From Promethearchaeota archaeon (GTDB lineage Archaea; Asgardarchaeota; Lokiarchaeia; Sigynarchaeales; SOKP01), in contig JAGXNR010000056.1 of NCBI GenBank assembly GCA_019894875.1, positions 1 through 17,031 of the forward strand: a stretch of DNA of 17,031 bases. Direction: 5' to 3'. This document shows, piece after piece, positions 1 to 8,523 of this stretch. The translations under genes and the position numbers were made by a program. Numbering within the stretch: position 1 is the stretch's first letter; each line of letters opens with the position of its first letter. The notes below the pieces were generated by a model. That model saw only the letters and a list, made by a program, of their open reading frames with translations. It was not told the DNA's origin and ran no database searches.

Positions 1-2
1 GC

Positions 3-155
3 ATAAATGACTCCGATAGTGCTGCTATAATTCAGAATTATATCAATAAATGGGCAAAAAGAGAGCTCCTGTTACAAAAAGCTGAAGATAATCTATCACC
101 TGAATTAAAAATTGAAATTGCTAAATTTCGCATGGTTCTGCTCCTGTTTCTTTAG
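3..155 (+). CDS. C-terminal end of an edge-truncated reading frame, PpiC/SurA-like helical region (tentative)
   Basis: An open frame enters from the left edge and gives 50 residues before a TAG at 153-155. The peptide is helical and charged, with a run reading D-S-A-A-I-I-Q-N-Y-I-N-K-W followed by R-E-L-L-L-Q-K-A-E-D-N-L. From memory this resembles the N-terminal region of PpiC/SurA-type peptidyl-prolyl isomerases of Bacteroidota, where a D-S-...-Y-I-x-x-W-...-L-L-L-x-x-A-E-x-N-L pattern is common. In that family the region is near the N-terminus, so a stop soon afterwards would mean a broken gene or a misjoined contig end. Alternatively it is simply an unrecognised protein. The family call is weak; the open frame itself is certain. 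Confidence 0.35.
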   Translation: MNDSDSAAIIQNYINKWAKRELLLQKAEDNLSPELKIEIAKFRMVLLLFL

Positions 156-323
156 AAATTATTTGAAATTCATTTTATTACTGGGGCAATTGCATATATA
201 AGAATAAAACATATTAAAAAACAATGCTTAGAATGTGAATTTGAGGGTAATTGGGATATCTGTCCTGCTATGAAGCCAATAGTGGACAAATTGTATAAAC
301 ATAAATTCAAGAAGAAAAAATAA
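156..323 (+). pseudogene. C-terminal fragment of a small cysteine-containing protein, no visible start
   Basis: In the same frame as the preceding fragment, directly after its TAG, lies an open stretch ending at TAA 321-323. It encodes a hydrophobic piece (F-I-T-G-A-I-A-Y-I-R) then K-Q-C-L-E-C-E, G-N-W-D-I-C-P and a lysine-rich tail. The cysteines form a C-x2-C-x9-C pattern, followed by a basic C-terminus, as in small proteins with a membrane helix and a metal-binding tail. No ATG, GTG or TTG lies upstream in frame, and the first ATG (270) is past the cysteines. A reading-frame shift near 158-166, where another frame gives S-L-E-I-I, would add residues upstream. I read it as the 3' end of a broken or frameshifted gene. 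I do not recognise the family. Confidence 0.4.
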
Positions 324-378
324 AATTTATAAGAGACTTAACTAATTTTTTAGGAATTGTATATAATACTATTTTGAA

Positions 379-1449
379 TTATAGTAGTAATTCCCAATCT
401 ATCTCTTTTTCGATTAAACTTAGAACCTTTTCCGTCTCATCTTCTTGTATTCCTGGTTTCAAGCGTTCTAAATTTCTCATGGTTGTATATGTATCAGAAG
501 GACTCAAGATTATAGGAATGCACTTTTCATTTGCAGCAGTAATAACACTCATATCGGGTTGGATGAACCCTGTTAAGATTAAGGTCGACACATCTTGATC
601 AAGCGCGACCATAGCGAGATCTGTACGATCTCCTCCTGTTATAAATGCAGCTTTTTTCACTTGTCTTAAATATTTTAGAGCACTTTGAGCATTCATTGCA
701 CCAATGAGGAATGTTTCTACAAGGTTATTCAATCCTGAAGAGGCGGTATCATTTATTAATTCTCCCCCAATTTGCTCTTTTATCTCCCCTACTCGTGGAG
801 AGAATAATTCTACACTTTTTTCGATAATGCCTAATATAGGAATATTATATCGAGTGACATGCTCATTAGAAATCTCTTTTATTCTAGCAATATATTCAAA
901 ATCTATTTTATTGAAAAGAATACCTAAAATACCAACATTACGGAAATCAAAATAGTTTTTCGTAAAAAAGAAGTTATCTATACATCGATCACTTGATTCT
1001 ACAGAAACATAAATTAATTCTTTTATTCCAAGATTCTGTGCTATACTCACATCATCTATTCCAGTTCGTACAAATTTTCTGATACTTGGATTCCCTTCAA
1101 TAACTATATAATCAACGTCTTTTGTGAGTTCTTCATAAGCACTTTTTATCTTTTGGAGATATTCATCTTTTCTACTCTCATCCACTAAATCTACATAATA
1201 GGTATCTGGGATCGAGACGGGTGAAATAATATCATATGGATGATCCGTTTTGTATACTGTATTGAGAATGAATCCCACATCAGGATCAGCTTTGTTGGAG
1301 AATGCTGCGATTGGTACCCCTATTGGTTTGAAATAAGCAAATCTCTTACCTACCTTTTTTAATTTTTGGATAAAACCGATTGAAAGAAAACTTTTCCCAG
1401 CACTTTCTTCCAATGAGCTTAAATAGAATACTTTTACCATCTTCTTCAC
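379..1449 (-). CDS. BioD-like P-loop / DRTGG-domain protein (phosphotransacetylase N-terminal-like)
   Basis: This 356-residue protein has an N-terminal BioD/CobB-like P-loop NTPase domain with a relaxed Walker A at about residues 12-20 (L-E-E-S-A-G-K-S). Its C-terminal third resembles a DRTGG domain: G-G-D-R-T-D-L-A-M, then L-I-L-T-G-F, then S-D-T-Y-T-T. This is the arrangement found upstream of the catalytic domain in long bacterial phosphotransacetylases and, as stand-alone proteins, in archaea. No phosphate acetyltransferase domain is present, so the likely role is regulatory or nucleotide sensing rather than catalysis. The gene lies 37 bases downstream of the acyl-CoA synthetase on the same strand, which suggests co-transcription and a link to acyl-CoA metabolism. 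The start is ambiguous: GTG at 1449 or ATG at 1440, the latter with GTGA just upstream and a start at the first beta strand. Confidence 0.8.
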   Translation of the reverse strand: MKKMVKVFYLSSLEESAGKSFLSIGFIQKLKKVGKRFAYFKPIGVPIAAFSNKADPDVGFILNTVYKTDHPYDIISPVSIPDTYYVDLVDESRKDEYLQKIKSAYEELTKDVDYIVIEGNPSIRKFVRTGIDDVSIAQNLGIKELIYVSVESSDRCIDNFFFTKNYFDFRNVGILGILFNKIDFEYIARIKEISNEHVTRYNIPILGIIEKSVELFSPRVGEIKEQIGGELINDTASSGLNNLVETFLIGAMNAQSALKYLRQVKKAAFITGGDRTDLAMVALDQDVSTLILTGFIQPDMSVITAANEKCIPIILSPSDTYTTMRNLERLKPGIQEDETEKVLSLIEKEIDWELLL

Positions 1450-1486
1450 TTTTTTTTAAAATTTTAATTTTATTTTATGCATTTTA

Positions 1487-3637
1487 TTATCTTTTAATTG
1501 TGATTTTAATATCAACGGCGCTATATCCTTTAACAAATGCTAATAGAGGATTGATATCTAATTCTACTATTTCTGGAAAATCATAAACAAGCTGAGATAA
1601 TCTGAGAAGTACATCCAGTATTGCTTCTATATCAGAAGCTGATTCTCCTCTCACTCCTTGAAGGAGATTGAAAATCTTAGTACCCTCAACCAAGTTTTTG
1701 GCATCCACCTTTGTAAATTTATATCCTAAAGCAAAGGATACATCTTGCATGAAGTTTGCATAAATACCACCTGTACCAAACATAAGGAGTGGACCAAATT
1801 GAGGATCCTCTGACATTCCGATGATAATTTCATTTACTTTTGATTCACTTTTAAAATCGATCATTTCTTGTACTTCTACACCATAAATCTTCGCATTTTG
1901 TGGACCAAATTTTTTAGAATTATTTACAATTTGGATAAACGCTTCAAAAGCATCCTGTTCTGTTTCAATATTTAATAGAATTCCGCCAACATCGGTTTTA
2001 TGAATAATATGGGGGCTGACAATTTTCATAACAGATTTTCCTGTTTCTGAGAGAAGCTTTCCTGCTTGCATGGGAGTTTGAGCTAATCTTGATTTTGGTG
2101 ATTTAATACCATAACAATCAAAGACTTCGCTTGTTTCATAGCTTAATAAAACAGTTCGCTTATCTTCTCTTACACTCGAAAATATTTCTTTTACCCTTTT
2201 TTTGTTTACTTTAAATTTTGGGATATCTAATTCATTCAGTGCTGTACTTTTTAAATATTCATTTCGATTTACTAAAGTTTTTAATGAATGAGCTGCGCGC
2301 TCTGGAAAGTGATAACATGGAATATGATTTTGCTTTAAATATTCCCTCCCTTCTGAAATATTTTTTCCTCCTATGAAAGAGCATACAATTGGCTTTTCTT
2401 TTAAGTGTTTAGATGAAATTTTATGAATTAATTTTGCTACTTCCGTTGGTGCTGTTTGAGCTTGTGGAGTAACAATAATTAAAGCACCTTGTGTTGAAAT
2501 TTCATTGGATTCTGCTTTACCATTTATGCCAAAAACAGTATTAATAGTATATTCATATCTATCGGGTGCTGCATCTCCAACGATATCAATTGGGTTAAAG
2601 ATTGATGCTTCTAAAGGTAAGTGTGCTCTTAATGCATGCAGAATAGACTCTGAAAATCCTGCAAATTTTAAATCTTCTCGTTCAAATGCATCAGTAGCAA
2701 CAATTCCAGGACCCCCAGCGTTTGTAATGATTGCAAAAGAATTAGCTTTAGGGATCGGTTGAAATAAAAAAACTTCACCATAGTCAAATAGATCTTCTAT
2801 TGTTTTGGCTCTTACGACGCCACATTTTTTAAAAGCAAGATCATAAGCAATATCCGCTCCAGCTAGTGCTCCAGTATGACTAGAGGCTGCTCTAGCACCT
2901 GCTTCACTTACACCTGATTTCAAAATGACGATTGGTTTTTTTCGAGTAGCATCTGGTAAAATTTCTAAAAATTTCTGCCCATCTGTTATGCTTTCTAGAT
3001 AACATAAGATAACACGGGTATTTTCATCGTTGGCTAAAAATTCTATAAAATCTACAGCACCTAAATCAGCTTTATTTCCTAGGCTAATATTACAAGAGAA
3101 CCCAAAAGCTTGTGTCATAGAATAATCCATCATGCCCGTCAGCATAGCACCCGATTGTGATATCATAGCAATTCCTCCATCTTTAGGGGTTTCGGCAGCG
3201 AATGAACCATTATAGTTAAGTCCTATAAAACCTAGGCAGTTAGGACCTAAGATTCTCATATTGTACTTCTTACCTATTTTTACTAATTGTTCCTCTCTTT
3301 CTACACCCTTTCCTCCAATTTCTTTAAATCCTGCTGAAATTACTATTAATCCCTTCACTCCTTTTTTACCACATTCTTCAGCAGCAGGATTTACAAATTT
3401 ACCAGGAATTACAAAAATAGCAATATCGATATTTTCTAGAACATCTAATATACTCTTATAGCATGGAAGATCAGAAATAACCTTGGATCCTGGGTTTATT
3501 GGAAAAATTTTTCCTTTATACCCAGAATTAATAATATTATTTAAAACAGTATTACCCACTTTACCCTTTGTGGCGCTTGCGCCTATTACTGCAATACTTG
3601 CTGGATTAAAAAAGAAAGAAATGTCGTTTTGCGCCAT
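1487..3637 (-). CDS. acd: ADP-forming acetate/acyl-CoA synthetase, fused alpha-beta subunits
   Basis: The 716-residue protein catalyses acyl-CoA + ADP + phosphate to acid + ATP + CoA, the archaeal route for making ATP from acetyl-CoA and related thioesters in the cytoplasm. An N-terminal CoA-binding Rossmann domain (G-A-S-A-T-K-G-K-V-G-N from residue 19) leads into succinyl-CoA-ligase-like domains. The motif S-S-H-T-G-A-L-A-G places the expected phosphohistidine at H254. The C-terminal part, from about residue 490, is the ATP-grasp beta half, with I-I-H-K-T-D-V-G-G at 544-552 giving the second conserved histidine, H546. The length fits fused enzymes (about 700 residues); some archaea encode the halves separately. 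Substrate range cannot be read from sequence. The start has no clear ribosome binding site, and a TATA-like GTTATAAG lies about 24 bases upstream, so the transcript may be nearly leaderless. Confidence 0.92.
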   Translation of the reverse strand: MAQNDISFFFNPASIAVIGASATKGKVGNTVLNNIINSGYKGKIFPINPGSKVISDLPCYKSILDVLENIDIAIFVIPGKFVNPAAEECGKKGVKGLIVISAGFKEIGGKGVEREEQLVKIGKKYNMRILGPNCLGFIGLNYNGSFAAETPKDGGIAMISQSGAMLTGMMDYSMTQAFGFSCNISLGNKADLGAVDFIEFLANDENTRVILCYLESITDGQKFLEILPDATRKKPIVILKSGVSEAGARAASSHTGALAGADIAYDLAFKKCGVVRAKTIEDLFDYGEVFLFQPIPKANSFAIITNAGGPGIVATDAFEREDLKFAGFSESILHALRAHLPLEASIFNPIDIVGDAAPDRYEYTINTVFGINGKAESNEISTQGALIIVTPQAQTAPTEVAKLIHKISSKHLKEKPIVCSFIGGKNISEGREYLKQNHIPCYHFPERAAHSLKTLVNRNEYLKSTALNELDIPKFKVNKKRVKEIFSSVREDKRTVLLSYETSEVFDCYGIKSPKSRLAQTPMQAGKLLSETGKSVMKIVSPHIIHKTDVGGILLNIETEQDAFEAFIQIVNNSKKFGPQNAKIYGVEVQEMIDFKSESKVNEIIIGMSEDPQFGPLLMFGTGGIYANFMQDVSFALGYKFTKVDAKNLVEGTKIFNLLQGVRGESASDIEAILDVLLRLSQLVYDFPEIVELDINPLLAFVKGYSAVDIKITIKR

Positions 3638-3785
3638 TTTCAGAACTAATGATAATTCTTATAACCAACTATTATAAAATTTTATAATTGTACTCTATTT
3701 AAAATTTTTCAATGTAATCTATAATACATATAGGAAATGATAATATCTGAAAAAGAATAAAAAATACTATGACTTTTCTTAATGT

Positions 3786-4265
3786 ATGACTAAAATTGTG
3801 ATCGTAACTAATAAGGGTGATATTAATCTTGAGTTATTTGATAGTGATGCCCCACAAACAGTAGCTAGTTTTCTCTTCTTAGCAAAACAAGGATATTTTG
3901 ATGGAATTATCTTTCACAGAGTAATCCCAGATTTTATGATTCAAGGTGGAGATCCATTGGGTAAAGGTTATGGTGGACCTAAAAATAAGGACATAACTTC
4001 CTTTCCCTTTCAAGGAAAACAAATAGCATATCCGTTTGCTGATGAGTTTCAATCGGGAAGAAAATTTAATAAACCGGGGATTTTAGCTATGGCAAATGCC
4101 GGAGCCAACACAAACGGGTCTCAGTTCTTTATTACTCATGTGCCAACTCCACACCTCAATAATAAACATACCATTTTTGGTGAAATCGTAGATCCAAATT
4201 CTGATCAAAAAGTAGTAGATTCTATTGTCCAAGGAGATGTAATAAAGGAAATCAAATTTCAATAA
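3786..4265 (+). CDS. Cyclophilin-type peptidyl-prolyl cis-trans isomerase
   Basis: This is a 159-residue single-domain cyclophilin that accelerates proline isomerisation during folding. It has no signal peptide, so it should be cytoplasmic. Core motifs are present in order: [14 protein letters not shown] near residues 44-57, with the catalytic arginine; G-I-L-A-M-A-N-A-G near 98-106; and N-G-S-Q-F-F-I-T near 109-116. Where human CypA has the cyclosporin-contact tryptophan (E-W-L-D-G-K-H), this protein has P-H-L-N-N-K-H, so the tryptophan is replaced by histidine. In other cyclophilins that change accompanies lower cyclosporin sensitivity. The gene is divergent from the acyl-CoA synthetase, stands alone, and is followed by a hairpin-plus-T-tract terminator. 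Confidence 0.93.
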   Translation: MTKIVIVTNKGDINLELFDSDAPQTVASFLFLAKQGYFDGIIFHRVIPDFMIQGGDPLGKGYGGPKNKDITSFPFQGKQIAYPFADEFQSGRKFNKPGILAMANAGANTNGSQFFITHVPTPHLNNKHTIFGEIVDPNSDQKVVDSIVQGDVIKEIKFQ

Positions 4266-4270
4266 TTTCG

Positions 4271-4314
4271 AGAAAGTAGTTTATTTCACTTTCTTTATTA
4301 TACTTTTCTTTTTT
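4271..4314 (+). terminator. Hairpin with T-rich tail after the cyclophilin gene
   Basis: A 7-bp stem (AGAAAGT at 4271-4277 pairing with ACTTTCT at 4288-4294) encloses a 10-base loop and is followed by a T-rich stretch to about 4314. It begins 6 bases after the cyclophilin stop codon. The oligo-T tail alone would act as an archaeal termination signal. Confidence 0.6.
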
Positions 4315-4379
4315 ATAGCTAGTAGCAACCTAAAATATATTATATAACTATTTATATTAATATAATTGAAGTTAGTTTG

Positions 4380-4390
4380 TTATATATAAA
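4380..4390 (+). promoter_or_regulatory. TATA box for the coiled-coil/HEAT gene
   Basis: TTATATATAAA is centred about 31 bases before the ATG at 4416. Archaeal TATA boxes lie about 25-30 bases before the transcription start, so this predicts a leaderless or nearly leaderless mRNA, which agrees with the absence of a ribosome binding site before this ATG. Confidence 0.5.
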
Positions 4391-4415
4391 ATACAACTAT
4401 TTAGATGTATAAGTC

Positions 4416-5651
4416 ATGAGTAAAGATTTAAAAGATATAATTGATACTGTTGAAAAAGATACAAAATCTCACGCAGAATTAGAAGCTGAAATTAACTCAC
4501 TCAAGGAAGAGATTAATAAGCTAAATGGCATTATAGATGAGCAAAAGATGTTGATCAATGAAGGATCCGATTCAATTTCACTAGATGTTAGCAATATACC
4601 CGGTGAAGTAGACATTTTAAAGGAACTAATTATCTCCCAAAGAAAAGAGTTAATTAAGAAAGATGAAGCAAATGAGAGTTTAAATGATAAAATTGATGAA
4701 CTAAAAATAAAACTAGAGAAAACTAAAGATGGAACTTTCACCAAGCAAGATAATGAGGATTTAATTCAAGCTCAAGAATTGATACTTGCATTTACTGAAG
4801 AAAGTGAAGATTACAGAAATCAAATTGAAGAATTAAAGAGTAAAATCAAGTCACTGTCTGGAAAAAGTGAATTTGAAGATATAACTCAAGAATCTACGGG
4901 AGAAAGTGAAGAAATAGTGAATATCAAGCGTTTGAATTTTCAACTAATGGAAGAAAATGGATTACTACGTGTAGAAACTGAATCATTAAAGGTACAATTA
5001 CAAGAACAAATTGAGGAATTAAATTCGGGAGAATTGCAATTAGCACATCAGAAGATTGAAGCTTTATCGTTAGAATTAGAAGAATATGATGCTCAAATCC
5101 AACAATTACAGCAAAAATTAGAAACAGTTGTTACTACTCCTGTTAACCAAACTCATACTACTGATGAATTTAATAATCTAAAAGAAGAAATATTAAAATA
5201 TCAAGATGAAAATCAAAGATTAAATAATAATATACTCGAATTAGACCAGAATCATCCGAAGCAGCTGAGTAAAAATGATTATAAATCTGTGATTTTTCAT
5301 TTTCCCCAGGAATTTCAAATATCACTTTTTCAAAAAATGTATAATCTTTTAGATGATATTGATAAAAAGACTATTATTAATTCTCTAATTAAAGACTTAA
5401 ATAGCAAAAATAATGATGTTAAAAGAGCTATATTAAAAATTCTAAGGGAATTGAGAGATGAAAAAGTATATAAAGTCTTTCTTGACTTACTTCATGATGA
5501 AGACTGGGTAATTAGATATAATGTGATTAAGGCACTAACCAATTTTGGCTTTGATAATAAAGCCTTTAGAGATTTATTAAAAAAACTTACTAAAGATTCA
5601 GACATTGACGTTAGAGAGCTTGCCATGAAAGTATTAGAGACTATATCTTAA
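4416..5651 (+). CDS. Long coiled-coil protein with C-terminal HEAT-like repeats
   Basis: The 411-residue protein has two parts. Residues 1 to about 285 are rich in E, K, L, Q and N with heptad-like spacing and few glycines or prolines, apart from breaks near 60-65 and 240; this predicts a long, interrupted coiled coil. Residues from about 290 to the end look like alpha-alpha HEAT repeats: D-V-K-R-A-I-L-K-I-L-R-E-L, then W-V-I-R-Y-N-V-I-K-A-L, then D-V-R-E-L-A-M-K-V-L. These resemble PBS-lyase-type HEAT motifs. There is no signal peptide, membrane segment or catalytic motif. A scaffolding or protein-binding role is the most that can be inferred. It has its own TATA box and terminator-separated neighbours, so it is probably monocistronic. 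Its 3' end is 18 bases from the convergent endonuclease V gene. Confidence 0.8.
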   Translation: MSKDLKDIIDTVEKDTKSHAELEAEINSLKEEINKLNGIIDEQKMLINEGSDSISLDVSNIPGEVDILKELIISQRKELIKKDEANESLNDKIDELKIKLEKTKDGTFTKQDNEDLIQAQELILAFTEESEDYRNQIEELKSKIKSLSGKSEFEDITQESTGESEEIVNIKRLNFQLMEENGLLRVETESLKVQLQEQIEELNSGELQLAHQKIEALSLELEEYDAQIQQLQQKLETVVTTPVNQTHTTDEFNNLKEEILKYQDENQRLNNNILELDQNHPKQLSKNDYKSVIFHFPQEFQISLFQKMYNLLDDIDKKTIINSLIKDLNSKNNDVKRAILKILRELRDEKVYKVFLDLLHDEDWVIRYNVIKALTNFGFDNKAFRDLLKKLTKDSDIDVRELAMKVLETIS

Positions 5652-5669
5652 ATTATTATATTTTGATAT

Positions 5670-6413
5670 TTAATGTACAAATTTCTTTACCTCTTTTCTA
5701 GAAAGATAATCTGCGAGATATAGTGGCTCTGGTTGTCGATGATCTTTAGTTATTGTTAAGCAAATTGTCACTGCTGATTCGATATTTATTTTATAACCTT
5801 CACTTATGAATACCGGTTTAGTACGATTTTTTAAGTAAACAGCATAACCAATCAATTCATTTGATAATTTTTCAAACTTACTTCCAGTCTCATTTGCCCA
5901 AATAGGAGTTTTACTTCCCTTAATCCTGATATTTTCATTCCATTTAGAATATCCAATAAAGAAATTCTTTGCTACTCCGATAGTCGGAAGATTTAGTGCA
6001 AAACCAAGGTGAACCGCCTCTCCGAATCTTCTAGGATGGATTTTTCCATGCCCATCACATAATATAAGATCTGGTTTTTTTTGAAGTTTTGAGAGCACTT
6101 TAGCAAGTAGTCGACATTCTCGAAATCCTAAGAATCCCGGTTTATATGGAAATCTGATAATATCCTTCTTAAAATAAAATTCTTCTAGTGATTCACGTTC
6201 CATATTCCAACCTACTGCGCAAGCGATACCATATTCTATATCATTCTCACGATAGTAGGAAATATCTACACCAGTTACAGTCTTTACTGATTTGATATCA
6301 ACTTTTTTTTCATTTACTCTTGAATTCTTAATGAGGTGTTGATATTTATTTTGAATTAATTCTGCTTGCTCAAATGTGTAATTTTTCCTTAATAGATCAT
6401 TCTTATACGTCAT
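5670..6413 (-). CDS. nfi: Endonuclease V (deoxyinosine-specific)
   Basis: This 247-residue protein is an endonuclease V, which nicks DNA (or in some lineages RNA) one base 3' of inosine and so starts repair of deaminated adenine. All family blocks are visible: G-V-D-I-S-Y with catalytic D50; F-P-Y-K-P-G-F-L-G-F-R-E with E99; C-D-G-H-G-K-I-H-P-R with D120; G-V-A-K; I-S-E-G; and the substrate-contact block R-Q-P-E-P near the C-terminus. It is slightly longer than the E. coli enzyme (223 residues), mainly from N-terminal additions. The ATG overlaps the end of the upstream oxidoreductase gene by 11 bases, so translation is probably coupled within the three-gene minus-strand unit. No separate promoter is evident. 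Confidence 0.93.
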   Translation of the reverse strand: MTYKNDLLRKNYTFEQAELIQNKYQHLIKNSRVNEKKVDIKSVKTVTGVDISYYRENDIEYGIACAVGWNMERESLEEFYFKKDIIRFPYKPGFLGFRECRLLAKVLSKLQKKPDLILCDGHGKIHPRRFGEAVHLGFALNLPTIGVAKNFFIGYSKWNENIRIKGSKTPIWANETGSKFEKLSNELIGYAVYLKNRTKPVFISEGYKINIESAVTICLTITKDHRQPEPLYLADYLSRKEVKKFVH

Positions 6414-7482
6414 TCAAATTAATAACTGTATTAGTTTTCGAGGACTTATAGATACCAAAGATTATTTTCATAGTGTTTAAGTTATCTTTCCCGCTACTTA
6501 TTGGTTCTTTATTATTTTGACAACAATCAACAAAATGAATAACTTCGTTAATAAATGGATTATCTCCTACTAGTATTTTTGAATCCTTTTTTATGTGGAT
6601 AAACTCTCCTTTCTGAGATGTCTTTCCCTCTTTGTCTAATTTTTTAGATGATATCATAGCATTACCAATTTGATAATGACCTTTTTTACTAGAAGGGGGA
6701 TTTGAATATATTGTCCCTGAATCACCAAAGATCATGTATCTTATATTGAAAGGAGTTCTACCTGTAGAAAGGCTTCCGAAGATATTCCCAATTGTGCCGG
6801 TGTTAAACTCTAAAGTAGCACTTGAAAAATCCTCAGCACCGTTTATAAATAAGGGGTCAAAATTTTTGCAGATACCACTTACTTTTTTCACATCCCCAAT
6901 AAAATATCTTAAAAGATCTATAATATGGATTGAAAGAGTGATCAAAACACCCCCACCAGCACGATTTCCATCAAACATCCAATGATCGTGCGGTAATATT
7001 AATGACTGCTTCAGAATCGAGGTTCCTTGTACTGCGTGAACTGGCCCAATTTCTCCATTTTCCATAAGACTTACAACTCCTTGAGAGGATGGTAGATATC
7101 GAAGTACTTGTGCGATCATATAGGTAACACCAGCTTTTTCAGTTGCTTTAACCATATCTCGGCAATCTTCCATCGAACAAGCCATAGGTTTTTCAAGTAA
7201 TATGTTCTTACCTAATTCAACGGCTATTATTGTTTGATCTCTATGTTGATCATGGATTGTACAGATATCAACGGCATCAATATCTTCTTTATTCAACATT
7301 TTTTCGAAATCTGTGTAAACAGAGTGAATATTGGCAGTTTTAGCAAATTTTTTAGCAGCTTCCTCTCGTATATCGCATACAGCAGTTACTTTTACTTTTT
7401 CAGGAAATTGAAGATAAGCTGGCAAGTGAGCATATGCCATTGCCCCTGTCCCTACCAAGCCTACTTTTAATGGTTTTGAAAT
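6403..7482 (-). CDS. Gfo/Idh/MocA-family NAD(P)-dependent oxidoreductase, probable ATT start
   Basis: A two-domain dehydrogenase of sugars, inositols or related alcohols; substrate unknown. The N-terminal Rossmann fold begins K-V-G-L-V-G-T-G-A-M-A, E-K-P-M-A is the conserved nicotinamide-side lysine block, and G-G-G-V-L-I-T-L-S-I-H-I-I-D carries the family's catalytic histidine region. The first standard start is TTG at 7458, which cuts off the first beta strand (K-P-L-K-V-G). The frame is open up to a stop at 7513-7515 and contains no ATG, GTG or TTG there. An ATT at 7480-7482, 7 bases after GGTGA (7490-7494), restores a complete 359-residue protein. The gene begins 16 bases after the decarboxylase-like gene and overlaps endonuclease V. 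Confidence 0.88.
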   Translation of the reverse strand: MSKPLKVGLVGTGAMAYAHLPAYLQFPEKVKVTAVCDIREEAAKKFAKTANIHSVYTDFEKMLNKEDIDAVDICTIHDQHRDQTIIAVELGKNILLEKPMACSMEDCRDMVKATEKAGVTYMIAQVLRYLPSSQGVVSLMENGEIGPVHAVQGTSILKQSLILPHDHWMFDGNRAGGGVLITLSIHIIDLLRYFIGDVKKVSGICKNFDPLFINGAEDFSSATLEFNTGTIGNIFGSLSTGRTPFNIRYMIFGDSGTIYSNPPSSKKGHYQIGNAMISSKKLDKEGKTSQKGEFIHIKKDSKILVGDNPFINEVIHFVDCCQNNKEPISSGKDNLNTMKIIFGIYKSSKTNTVINLNDV

Positions 7483-7489
7483 ACTGTTT

Positions 7490-7494
7490 TCACC
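7490..7494 (-). promoter_or_regulatory. Ribosome binding site GGTGA that decides the ATT start
   Basis: GGTGA on the minus strand sits between the stop of the decarboxylase-like gene (7499-7501) and the proposed ATT start (7480-7482), with 7 bases of spacing. The same motif precedes the ATG of the membrane protein at 9796, and GTGAT precedes hdrC, so this looks like the organism's normal signal. Confidence 0.5.
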
Positions 7495-7498
7495 GATT

Positions 7499-8359
7499 TT
7501 AATAAACCTTCTTTATTAGGGAATCACCTACCGAGACATATCTCTGTGATACTCCCGGAATGGTTAATTCTTCAGGAATTAATTCTGACCAAGGTTGTTT
7601 TCGATCAATAGAGACTTTAACCAATCCTTTAATCCGTTCTTGAACGCTAATCGGACCATAAGAAAATATTAGCAAAATATCGTTTCTTACTGGATGGATA
7701 ACAGCCATATTGTTAATTCCCCAAGCATCTCCTTTAGGGATAATAACATCATCTTCCTTTAACGATGAGGTTGGAGTAATTTCTAAAGCTAAATGTTTAA
7801 CACCTTTATCCAAAACTATTGTTTTCTCTTTAGTAACCCTTATATCAAATAATCGTTTTGGAAATCCCCAATCTACTCCCATTTCCATCATCAACCATGT
7901 CTCAACTGGCATGCTCAATACAAACCAAGTTTCTTCACCATCTGGGCACATACCCTTAATCATAACCATACCTTCATTATATCTGGTAATAGAATTACCT
8001 GTATTATAATCGACAGTAACTAAAGATACAATTGGTTTTTCTGGTAATGCAAGTTGTTTCGGTAAGAGCGATCGGTAAAGTTTTATGTTTTCGGGTTGAA
8101 ATGCAGTAAAAATTCCATTTGTACCTCGATCTCCTCCGATTTTTACGGTTTTAGGATCAATTGTTCTACCACTTGGTCCATAGCCCCAATTGATGAGCTC
8201 ATTGACACTATCATTTTTCACGAAATTACGGACTCGTTGAATGATCATTCCACTGTAATATGCATGTTCAACTTCATTCTTTGGGACAAGTCCTCTATTT
8301 CTTGATTCTGTCATAATATCTATTTTTCTTCTTTCTTGTTTTTTTTTATAATTAATCAT
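7499..8359 (-). CDS. Acetoacetate decarboxylase-like protein
   Basis: This 286-residue protein resembles the acetoacetate decarboxylase (ADC) fold family. The key block is M-G-V-D-W-G-F-P-K-R at about 160-169, matching the family pattern G-R-E-x-x-G-[FY]-P-K-K that carries the Schiff-base lysine; here that lysine is K168 and the following residue is arginine (R169) instead of lysine. Other family features are R-Y-N-E-G-M-V near 126 and the beta-rich core. Many ADC-like proteins act on other substrates, so true decarboxylation of acetoacetate is uncertain. Translation may start at M16 (8314): the first 15 residues are lysine-rich, look non-structural, and the longer start has no ribosome binding site. 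First gene of a probable unit with the oxidoreductase and endonuclease V. Confidence 0.75.
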   Translation of the reverse strand: MINYKKKQERRKIDIMTESRNRGLVPKNEVEHAYYSGMIIQRVRNFVKNDSVNELINWGYGPSGRTIDPKTVKIGGDRGTNGIFTAFQPENIKLYRSLLPKQLALPEKPIVSLVTVDYNTGNSITRYNEGMVMIKGMCPDGEETWFVLSMPVETWLMMEMGVDWGFPKRLFDIRVTKEKTIVLDKGVKHLALEITPTSSLKEDDVIIPKGDAWGINNMAVIHPVRNDILLIFSYGPISVQERIKGLVKVSIDRKQPWSELIPEELTIPGVSQRYVSVGDSLIKKVY

Positions 8360-8523
8360 TACTAATTATACATAAATTATTTTCTAAACTTTTAAAAATT
8401 ATATAGAATGATAAATTTATTTTTATCATAATTTTTAAGAATCCATTTCTGAATATTAACCGTGAAATTCATATCTAAGAAATTCCTAATTGAATTAAAC
8501 ATAAAATTTCATATTTTATATCA

